Shown: in pieces, positions 1 through 6,608 of the stretch | How positions within the stretch are numbered: the stretch's first letter is position 1 | Layout of the letters: each line of letters opens with the position of its first letter | Origin: a virus | Reading direction: 5' to 3' (one strand) | DNA: 21,719 nucleotides | IMG/VR virus record: IMGVR_UViG_3300034104_002893 | Coordinates: 1-21,719 of that record | Made by a program: the position numbers and the translations under genes | The notes under the pieces: generated by a model | The model's input: only the letters and a program-made list of their open reading frames with translations | What the model was told of the DNA's origin: nothing | Database searches by the model: none

Positions 1-1001
1 GGGGCAAAGGAAGCATTCCTACTCTTTTGTCTGATGCTCTGGGGGTTAGTTTCGATCCTCACATTGGTCATGATTTTTTGGATAGTTACGCTGATCGCTA
101 CGATTTTTATCATCGCGTCGAAAAAAGAATCCCCTTCGATCTTGAATATTTCAACAAAATCACTAAAGGTGGATTACCACAAAAGACCCTTAACATTGCT
201 CTTGCAGGTACTGGTGTCGGCAAGTCTCTGTTTATGTGTCATGTGGCTGCTGGTTGCCTGACGCAGAACTACAATGTTCTATACATTACTCTAGAAATGG
301 CTGAGGAGAAGATTGCTGAAAGAATCGACGCTAATCTCCTCAATGTTTCTCTTGACGATCTCATGAACATGCCGAAAGACATGTATGAGAAGCGAATGGG
401 TAAACTCAGGGGTTCTGTCAAAGGCAAGTTAATTATTAAAGAATATCCAACTGCGTCTGCGAATCCTGCTCACTTCCGCGCATTGATTAACGATCTTGCA
501 CTGAAGAAGAACTTCCGCCCAGATATAATCTTCATTGACTACCTAAATATTTGCGCATCGTCTAGAATTAAGGCGGGTGCGAATGTAAACAGTTATACTT
601 ACATCAAGGCTATCGCCGAAGAACTGCGCGGTCTTGCGGTGGAGAATAATGTCCCGATTGTTTCTGCAACTCAAACAACTCGTTCAGGGTTCAGTAACTC
701 GGATCCTGGACTCGAAGATACTTCTGAATCGTTCGGTCTACCTGCGACTGCTGACTTTATGTTTGCTCTTGTTAGCACTGAAGAGTTGCAGCAACTTAAT
801 CAGTTACTCGTCAAGCAACTTAAAAATCGTTATAACGATCCCAACCTCCATAAACGATTTACGATTGGAGTTGACAGAGCCAAGATGAAGTTGTACGATC
901 TTGAACAGAAAGCCCAAGATTCAGTGATGCAGGAAAACAACTCAAAGCCAGCCTTTGATCGTGGTCGAAGCACAGATAAGTTTAAGAATCTAAAAGTATG
1001 A
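1..1001 (+). CDS. 41: Replicative DNA helicase, T4 gp41-like (5'-truncated by window edge)
   Basis: This is the C-terminal RecA-type motor of a DnaB-family helicase that unwinds DNA 5'-3' at the phage fork and partners the primase. The reading frame is open from base 3 and continues off the left edge, so the N-terminal domain is missing; the TTG at 27 is not the true start. The Walker A motif AGTGVGKS lies at 204-227 and the Walker B strand (IIFIDY, Asp codon 537-539) lies downstream. The line LLSDALGVSFD before the motor, RIDANLL after the EMAEE helix, and the AIAEELRGLAVE and GLPATADFMFA stretches all match my memory of T4 gp41. The C-terminal tail after about base 900 is low complexity, as in gp41. 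The stop overlaps the next ATG (ATGA), which suggests translational coupling. The family call is firm. Confidence 0.94.
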   Translation, partial: GKGSIPTLLSDALGVSFDPHIGHDFLDSYADRYDFYHRVEKRIPFDLEYFNKITKGGLPQKTLNIALAGTGVGKSLFMCHVAAGCLTQNYNVLYITLEMAEEKIAERIDANLLNVSLDDLMNMPKDMYEKRMGKLRGSVKGKLIIKEYPTASANPAHFRALINDLALKKNFRPDIIFIDYLNICASSRIKAGANVNSYTYIKAIAEELRGLAVENNVPIVSATQTTRSGFSNSDPGLEDTSESFGLPATADFMFALVSTEELQQLNQLLVKQLKNRYNDPNLHKRFTIGVDRAKMKLYDLEQKAQDSVMQENNSKPAFDRGRSTDKFKNLKV

Positions 1002-1624
1002 GAATTATGAAGGATGTGCATAAACGCCAAAAGCAGATTGCTGACTTAATTGATAATTGGGTTGGCGAAAAAAGAATTGCACCTCTGATTCGTAAACTCA
1101 ACAAACTTTTTGAGAAGGATAAAGTTGTATTTGCTTCCAGTCGATACGATGAAAAGTATTATGCAGATTATCCAATACTTGTTTCTGGTTTATACCAGTC
1201 TCGTTTTATGGGTATCCCCGACTGCATTTACATCTATCTTAGCCTTCCATCTGATAAACTGTCAGTGACCATGACACCAAAGGGTGCTAAAAATTTGTCA
1301 GTCAATGTCACCAAAGTGCTTTTTCATGAGCTGCGTCATCGACAGCAAAACATCAAGAGAAAGTATAAAATTACACCTGCACCATATAAAGTAGAAGATG
1401 TAGAACGCGATTATCAGATGATGTATCTGGGTTCGACTGATGAAATAGATGCTTATGCATTCGAAACAAAGTTCGATAATGTTGCGCTAAATAAATTACG
1501 AAAAGCGCATACGATTGGCTGGAGAAATTCTGAAGCCATCTTTATGTATCGCAAAAACTTTCGGGATCAAGATCCTAAAGTTTGGAAAAAGTTTTTAAAG
1601 AAGGTTTATAAAAATGGCAGATAA
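998..1624 (+). CDS. Putative zinc-metallopeptidase-like phage protein (HELRH)
   Basis: The product has 208 residues. A classic gluzincin-type motif HELRH sits at residues 110-114, followed about 35 residues later by DEIDAYAFE (D148-E149 onward), which could supply the third metal ligand. This layout is typical of small zinc metallopeptidase-like domains. I cannot assign it to a named peptidase family, and the substrate is unknown. The N-terminus is basic and there is no signal peptide or membrane segment, so it should be cytoplasmic. The chosen ATG overlaps the helicase stop (ATGA); a second ATG three codons later (1007) is an equally plausible start. The 3' end overlaps the next gene by 11 bases. 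Catalytic activity is inference from the motif alone; a non-catalytic metal-binding role is possible. Confidence 0.62.
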   Translation: MRIMKDVHKRQKQIADLIDNWVGEKRIAPLIRKLNKLFEKDKVVFASSRYDEKYYADYPILVSGLYQSRFMGIPDCIYIYLSLPSDKLSVTMTPKGAKNLSVNVTKVLFHELRHRQQNIKRKYKITPAPYKVEDVERDYQMMYLGSTDEIDAYAFETKFDNVALNKLRKAHTIGWRNSEAIFMYRKNFRDQDPKVWKKFLKKVYKNGR

Positions 1625-2825
1625 AACGGCACTCCAAGAAGCAGCCCAAGCGTTATTCTGTGCATTAGCAGATTATTTGGGACATAGAGAATCAACAAAA
1701 GTTTTTGATAAAAAAGTTTATAAGACTTATGAAGATTTCACTGCCAAATATAATCCTCCTGGACAAAAAAATATAACGCAAGTTATAAAAGAAGCATATA
1801 AAACTAATGTGAATACGCCTGGAGTTTCTTTAGCAGACATTGAAAAGTTTTTAATTTCTGATAAAACTTGGTTTCATTCCTCTATGCATATTGCAAAACA
1901 GGTTTTAGTAGAAGTTGGTAATATCAATCAAAAATTCAATAGAATTAAAAATGTCAACTGGAGTAATATCATTTATGTTCGTGGTGATGATGAAGTTATG
2001 GGTAATATCCAAACTCTATTTTCACGAGCAAATAAAATCTTAAAAGAAGTCGAAGGTCCATCAAAAGCATTTGGTAATATTAATAAGTGGAGTCCAGCAG
2101 ATATTTACTTTGCAACCCCAGTAGCAAAAAAAAAGTTGGCTGTGGCAGTTTCAAAACAGCCAAAAATAACATTTGAAGAACTTAATGGAATGATCTCAGG
2201 TATGATTGATTCTGCAGATCTTCTTCCACTTTCTTTAAAGAAGCAAACAGGAGAGGTTGAAGTTGTTAAAGTTAACTTTGAGGGTGGTGGTGAACTGCCA
2301 TATATATTTGCAGGCATTGGTGGTAAAGCAGAAGATGCAAGATCATTAGTTGTGGAGATAAGTAAGACCGATAAATCCACAGATATTGTGATTCGTCATG
2401 ATGCTGCGACAGGCACATTTTCTGGTGGAACATATAAAATGGAAATACGGTCAAAGGGTGGGGCGCGAGGTGGTTCACTCTCAGGAAATAAAATAATTGA
2501 CGTGGCAAAATCAGTTGATTCTCAATTTGGTAATAAATTAGAATTATCTATGCAAACAGCTAAACGAGGTTTTGCAGAAGAAGCAACAAAAAAATTAAAA
2601 GATCTTAAGAAAGAACCAAAAGATTCTCCAGAAGGTATTCGATACAGAGAAATTAGAAATGATTTGAGTAAAAAGTATTTTACTGATTCTGGACCAAATA
2701 AAGAGATAAAAGATTATCTTGTGAGTAATGCGCGCAGTGGAAAATCAACTAAATTAATAAAATCATTTATAGTTGCTGCAGCATCTGGAAGTGATTACTC
2801 AGCGAAATATGTTATTGCAAAATAA
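1614..2825 (+). CDS. Phage protein of unknown function, possible restriction-endonuclease-like fold
   Basis: The product has 403 residues, is lysine-rich and soluble, and has no membrane segment. I do not recognise a named family. Two conserved-looking blocks stand out: NKWSPADIYF (residues 157-166, with D163) and LPLSLKK (residues 204-210). This D...(x)LKK spacing recalls the core of PD-(D/E)xK nucleases, and I remember similar 'PADIW ... PLSLKK' blocks in hypothetical proteins of marine T4-like phages. A later stretch has EIRSKGGARGGSLSG (about residues 278-292). The start ATG lies inside the end of the preceding gene, so the two are probably coupled. The codon composition is more A-rich than that of the sugar genes that follow, which may mean a different history. 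The nuclease idea is a weak inference. Confidence 0.6.
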   Translation: MADKTALQEAAQALFCALADYLGHRESTKVFDKKVYKTYEDFTAKYNPPGQKNITQVIKEAYKTNVNTPGVSLADIEKFLISDKTWFHSSMHIAKQVLVEVGNINQKFNRIKNVNWSNIIYVRGDDEVMGNIQTLFSRANKILKEVEGPSKAFGNINKWSPADIYFATPVAKKKLAVAVSKQPKITFEELNGMISGMIDSADLLPLSLKKQTGEVEVVKVNFEGGGELPYIFAGIGGKAEDARSLVVEISKTDKSTDIVIRHDAATGTFSGGTYKMEIRSKGGARGGSLSGNKIIDVAKSVDSQFGNKLELSMQTAKRGFAEEATKKLKDLKKEPKDSPEGIRYREIRNDLSKKYFTDSGPNKEIKDYLVSNARSGKSTKLIKSFIVAAASGSDYSAKYVIAK

Positions 2826-2835
2826 TTGAGGTTTT

Positions 2836-3783
2836 ATGACTACATTTGTGACTGGTGGATTGGGGTTTATTGGTTCTAATTTTGTAATCTCCCACCTTAA
2901 AAAATATCCTTCGGATGAGATTGTCGTCCTCGACAATTACTCTTATTCTGCAAACAGCAGTAATCTAGATAAATTTTATGATGACTGGCGATTGCAAGTC
3001 AAGAGAGTTGACATTCGCAATCTTCAATTTTTGGAGCACATGTATTCCAGCTATGAACCAGATATTATTTTCCATTTTGCGGCTGAGTCTCATGTTGATA
3101 ATTCTATCCGTGGTGACGATGACTTTCTTAGCACCAATATTAACGGCACCCATAACATTCTAAAGTGCATCAAGAAATATGGCGGCAAGTTAGTCCATGT
3201 TTCTACTGATGAAGTTTATGGAAGTCTTGGTCCAGATGATCCTTCGTTCAGCGAAACAACGCCATACGACCCACGCAACCCATACTCTGCAACTAAAGCA
3301 GCCAGCGACCACCTAGTTCGCTCGTATGTAAACACGCATAACCTAGAAGCAGTTGTAACTAACTGTTCGAATAACTATGGTCCTCGTCAGCACAAAGAAA
3401 AGTTTATTCCAACAATCATTCAACATATCAAAAACAACACACCTATTCCTGTTTACGGTAATGGTTCTAATATTCGTGACTGGTTATTTGTTGAAGACCA
3501 TTGCGATGCACTTTTAACTATTGGCGAAAACTTTAAGCGTGGTGAACGGTACAACATTGGTGGTGGATTTGAGTGTGACAATCTAAGCATGGTATCTATG
3601 ATTTTGGATATCATGGGCAAGCCACCAGAAACACATAAAAACTGGATTAATTTTGTGGATGATCGAAAGGGTCATGATTTGCGTTATTCGATGGATTCAA
3701 GTAAACTTAAAAATGAACTTGGATGGGAAGCAAAAACAAATATATTTGATGGTTTGAGAAAAACTGTGGAGTGGTATCTATGA
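2836..3783 (+). CDS. rmlB: dTDP-glucose 4,6-dehydratase (RmlB)
   Basis: This enzyme makes dTDP-4-keto-6-deoxy-glucose from dTDP-glucose, using bound NAD+, as the second step of dTDP-L-rhamnose synthesis. The product has 315 residues, somewhat shorter than the usual 340-360 for bacterial RmlB. It is an extended short-chain dehydrogenase: the nucleotide-binding motif TGGLGFIG is at residues 6-13, the catalytic STDEVYG segment holds T124-D125-E126, and the YxxxK pair is Y150 and K154 in YSATK. The NNYGPRQ and IRDWLFVEDH segments are also typical of RmlB. A GAGG ribosome site sits about six bases before the ATG. The stop overlaps the ATG of rmlA (ATGA), so the two are co-translated. All key residues are present and it should be active. 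Confidence 0.94.
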   Translation: MTTFVTGGLGFIGSNFVISHLKKYPSDEIVVLDNYSYSANSSNLDKFYDDWRLQVKRVDIRNLQFLEHMYSSYEPDIIFHFAAESHVDNSIRGDDDFLSTNINGTHNILKCIKKYGGKLVHVSTDEVYGSLGPDDPSFSETTPYDPRNPYSATKAASDHLVRSYVNTHNLEAVVTNCSNNYGPRQHKEKFIPTIIQHIKNNTPIPVYGNGSNIRDWLFVEDHCDALLTIGENFKRGERYNIGGGFECDNLSMVSMILDIMGKPPETHKNWINFVDDRKGHDLRYSMDSSKLKNELGWEAKTNIFDGLRKTVEWYL

Positions 3784-4655
3784 GAAAGGGTATAATTTTA
3801 TCAGGTGGAATGGGCACTCGTTTGTACCCATGCACCGAAGTGACTTCGAAACAATTACTGCCAGTTTATGATAAACCGCTGGTGTATTATCCGCTATCGA
3901 CATTGATGATGGCTGGTATTCGCGATATCATGATTGTCAATTCACCAAACGACGCAGAAGCATTCAAGCGACTCTGTGGTGATGGATCTCAATGGGGCAT
4001 CAATATCTCATACTCAATCCAGCCAGAGCCAAAGGGTATTGCTGAGTGTTTCCGTATCTGCGAAGAATGGATCGGAAAGGATGATGTTGCGCTTATTCTT
4101 GGCGATAACATTTTCTATGGAAATGATTTGATTAATCGTTTCGCTCATGCTAACTGGAACAGAACAGGATGTACTCTATTTGCATATCATGTCAGTGACC
4201 CTGAGCGATTCGGCGTTGTTGAGTTTAACGATAACAATGATCCCATTGATGTTCACGAAAAGCCAGCCAACCCACCTAGCAATTATGCAGTAACAGGTTT
4301 ATACTTTTATGATAATAAAGTGGTAGACTATGCTTGGCAGATTACACCGTCGCATCGCGGTGAACTGGAAATTACTGACATCAATAAATTGTACATGAAG
4401 AATCATGATTGTAAAGTTGAGTTTTTGAATCGTGGTGTTGCATGGATTGATACTGGGACATTCGAGTCTTTGTCAGAGGCATCTGTTTTTGTTGGATCAG
4501 TACAAAAAAGAACTGGAACGATGATTGCATGCCCCGAAGAGATTGCTTACAAGCATGCATGGATTACGCAGAAACAAGTTGAAGAACAGGCTAATAAGTA
4601 TGCCAAGTCGGATTATGGTAAGTATTTGTACAAAATTATTCACACGAGGATTTAA
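3780..4655 (+). CDS. rmlA: Glucose-1-phosphate thymidylyltransferase (RmlA)
   Basis: This enzyme joins glucose-1-phosphate to dTTP to give dTDP-glucose, the first step of the pathway. The product has 291 residues, the normal length. The N-terminal signature GGMGTRLYP (residues 9-17) is followed by the SKQLLPVYDKPL block, and the metal-binding Asp is D109 in LGDNIFYG. The RGELEITD and VAWIDTGT segments further on are also diagnostic. I prefer the ATG at 3780, which overlaps the rmlB stop and puts the standard MRKGIIL start in place, over the in-frame GTG nine bases upstream. It lies between rmlB and the reductase with gaps of a base or two, so the three form one transcription unit. The assignment is firm; the sugar made next depends on the downstream reductase. 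Confidence 0.95.
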   Translation: MRKGIILSGGMGTRLYPCTEVTSKQLLPVYDKPLVYYPLSTLMMAGIRDIMIVNSPNDAEAFKRLCGDGSQWGINISYSIQPEPKGIAECFRICEEWIGKDDVALILGDNIFYGNDLINRFAHANWNRTGCTLFAYHVSDPERFGVVEFNDNNDPIDVHEKPANPPSNYAVTGLYFYDNKVVDYAWQITPSHRGELEITDINKLYMKNHDCKVEFLNRGVAWIDTGTFESLSEASVFVGSVQKRTGTMIACPEEIAYKHAWITQKQVEEQANKYAKSDYGKYLYKIIHTRI

Positions 4656-4657
4656 TT

Positions 4658-5431
4658 ATGCATTTTCTAGTAGTTGGTCGAGGATGGACGGGTAAAAAGG
4701 TATTCAAGGAATTGCTTCAGCGTGGGCATGTGGTAACATTTTGCTCCCATGAAGATGCAATCGATACTATAGAAAGAACCACATTTGATTGGGTTGTAAA
4801 CTGTGCTGGTAAAACGGGAACCCCAAATGTTGATGCCTGTGAGTTGGACAAGCAGGGTACTATTGACGCCAATGCAATTTTCCCAGCATTATTGGCTAAT
4901 GCATGTGGATGGAGAACTCGTTTGGCGCATTTCTCCAGCGGGTGTATCTACATGGGTGATATTGATGATGTGGACGCTCCACCAAACTATTTTGGTAGCA
5001 TCTATTCAGTATCCAAGGGTGTTTCAGATGTCTATCTTGGCGATAAAGCGCAGGTTTATCGTATTCGTATGCCATTTACTGGTGTCAACGAGTCTAAAAA
5101 TTATCTTACAAAGGTCTATAACTACGCCAAACACGGTAAGTTAATTGATGCTGGCGAAAACTCATTAACAGATCTTGATGAGGCTGTAAGCGTCGCCTGT
5201 AATCTTATGGAAGAACACGAGCCTAATGGGTACTATAACCTGGTAAATAAGGGTTCTGTAAACATGCATGAACTTGCGGATCTTATGAAGATTGACCCGC
5301 AATGGTACACTCCAGAAGAATTTAAGGCAGCAACAGCAGCTGGGCGGTCAACCTGCACCATTCCTGCTTATGAGGGTATGTCGGATATTCGAGATGCACT
5401 CAAGAACGCTATTGCAAGTATGAAACTCTAA
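4658..5431 (+). CDS. NAD(P)-dependent 4-keto-deoxysugar reductase, NRS/ER-type (possible epimerase/reductase)
   Basis: The product has 257 residues and is a short extended-SDR protein in the RmlD position. GRGWTG (residues 7-12) forms the nucleotide site, and the YxxxK pair is Y116 and K120 in YSVSK. Several blocks match the C-terminal epimerase/reductase of plant rhamnose synthase and the mimivirus equivalent better than bacterial RmlD: GKTGTPNVDACE (51-62), SGCIY (C96), PPNYFGSIYS, RIRMP (135-139), NYLTKV (K152) and GYYNLVNKG. Those eukaryotic and viral enzymes perform both 3,5-epimerisation and 4-reduction. As I recall, a Cys and a Lys were proposed for the epimerase step; C96 and K152 are candidate counterparts. 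No rmlC is present in the window, which fits a bifunctional enzyme. A plain RmlD-like reductase is the alternative. Confidence 0.8.
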   Translation: MHFLVVGRGWTGKKVFKELLQRGHVVTFCSHEDAIDTIERTTFDWVVNCAGKTGTPNVDACELDKQGTIDANAIFPALLANACGWRTRLAHFSSGCIYMGDIDDVDAPPNYFGSIYSVSKGVSDVYLGDKAQVYRIRMPFTGVNESKNYLTKVYNYAKHGKLIDAGENSLTDLDEAVSVACNLMEEHEPNGYYNLVNKGSVNMHELADLMKIDPQWYTPEEFKAATAAGRSTCTIPAYEGMSDIRDALKNAIASMKL

Positions 5432-5443
5432 ATATACTAAATA
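5428..5443 (+). promoter_or_regulatory. Candidate tandem T4-like late promoter boxes
   Basis: Two exact copies of CTAAATA lie at 5428-5434 and 5437-5443, nine bases apart, across the end of the reductase gene and the 40-base gap before the next gene. T4 late promoters carry TATAAATA at -10, and CTAAATA variants are reported for marine T4-like phages. A start site about ten bases downstream would leave a short leader before the ATG at 5472. The place fits: it separates the sugar cassette from head-type genes. The window is AT-rich, so single boxes occur by chance; the tandem pair in the only sizeable intergenic gap is what supports this. Confidence 0.5.
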
Positions 5444-5471
5444 AAAGGTAATCCCACAGTGTGGAGAGAGT

Positions 5472-6608
5472 ATGTTACAGTTCTCTGCCTTTTTAACAGA
5501 GGCGTCTAAAGCCGTAGGAATCCAGCATCTAGAGCATCCCTCTGATCGCACATTTGACGGTTCAAAACCAGCATCTCAAGCACTCACTGCTCTCCGAGGC
5601 GTTGCTCTCGGAAGGACTCCAATTACACGCAAAATCGATGACAAAATGTCATTCCAGATCGTCCGCGAAAAAGACGGTCGCGTTGGCGTAAAATACAAGG
5701 GTCCAGGCGCCAAGTATAACTACACTGCATCCGACGTCGACACTCAGCATGGCAAAAAACCATACCTTGCTGAGCCGCTTAAAGCCATTCTAGCACACGG
5801 CTACAAGGTTCTTCCTAAAAGAGCTGGCGAGTGGCAAGGTGGATTTATGTCCACTCCAGAAACTCGTGAAGAAACCGATGGTAAGATCTCACACACTCCA
5901 AACACTATTAAGTATGCCGTCGATAAAAATTCTCCAGAAGGTAAAAAACTAGCCAAGTCTAAACTCAGCATCACAGTCCACACTGAGTTAAAAGGTAGAA
6001 ACAAAAAGGCAACACCTATCACGGATCAGTCGGAGTTTGGAGAACATCCAGATGTTCATCTAGTTAAACATGCTATCGGTAAAGAAGAACAAAGGTTAAG
6101 CCCAAAAGATCGTAAAGCCGTTGTGGAAAGATTAGCGGCTGCTCAAAAACTGATGAAAGGTCATTCCTATGAGCATCTTGCTGGTCACGAAGCAACACTC
6201 AGAACCTATGTAAACTCAACAGTCGACTCTGGCGAAAAGCCAACTGTTCAGGGATACACTCGCCATCTTACAAACAGATGGGCAAAAGAAATCGACAAAG
6301 TTAAAACTGAGAAAGCCAAGAACGCTAAAGCCGCTGCTCGTGACTCTGCACTGGAGCATGTAAAGAACAATTCTGCTGCGTTTAAAACTACATTCGATAT
6401 TCATCATAACACGCAAAAAGCAACTAATCTGCTTGCTCGCGGTTTAAATAAAACTGCAAGTGGCGAATATTCGCATTCTATTAGCGGTAAAGAATCTGGA
6501 CCAGAAGGTTACTTTGCGAAAGGATTAAAAGTTGTAGATCGTGAGGAGTTTAGTAAACTTAACAGAGCAAGATCTGCAGTGCTACGAGGACAAAAGAGTA
6601 TCATATGA
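5472..6608 (+). CDS. Phage head-associated protein with capsid-targeting N-terminus and degenerate nucleotidyltransferase-like core
   Basis: The product has 378 residues. It begins MLQFSAFLTEA, which closely resembles the T4 internal-protein capsid-targeting sequence (MKTYQEFIAEA) that the prohead protease cuts after Glu; here the cut would be after E10. Residues 20-125 resemble a phage family (I believe DUF6267-like) with a ligase-like layout: a KxDG-type lysine motif, here K54-I-D-D57, then VGVKYKG and GEWQGGFM (119-126). The usual Gly of KxDG is Asp, so nucleotidyl transfer may be lost. The rest is lysine-rich and helical, with charged stretches near 285-300. A GGAGAGAG ribosome site precedes the ATG. 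The stop overlaps the next gene by four bases (ATGA). The head-packaging and ligase links are inference. Confidence 0.65.
   Translation: MLQFSAFLTEASKAVGIQHLEHPSDRTFDGSKPASQALTALRGVALGRTPITRKIDDKMSFQIVREKDGRVGVKYKGPGAKYNYTASDVDTQHGKKPYLAEPLKAILAHGYKVLPKRAGEWQGGFMSTPETREETDGKISHTPNTIKYAVDKNSPEGKKLAKSKLSITVHTELKGRNKKATPITDQSEFGEHPDVHLVKHAIGKEEQRLSPKDRKAVVERLAAAQKLMKGHSYEHLAGHEATLRTYVNSTVDSGEKPTVQGYTRHLTNRWAKEIDKVKTEKAKNAKAAARDSALEHVKNNSAAFKTTFDIHHNTQKATNLLARGLNKTASGEYSHSISGKESGPEGYFAKGLKVVDREEFSKLNRARSAVLRGQKSII

Noticed and set aside
27-29. TTG at 27 as the helicase start
   Set aside because: The frame stays open to the left edge with sequence matching gp41, so the gene simply begins outside the window.
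34-261. Hydrophobic 75-codon + frame inside the helicase gene
   Set aside because: It lies wholly within the well-supported gp41 frame and has no independent evidence.
3771-3779. GTG at 3771 as the rmlA start
   Set aside because: It would add three residues before the standard RmlA N-terminus, while the ATG at 3780 overlaps the rmlB stop and gives the normal start.
5075-5548. Minus-strand open frame near 5348-5551
   Set aside because: It crosses the end of the reductase and the start of the next gene with no family likeness or ribosome site.
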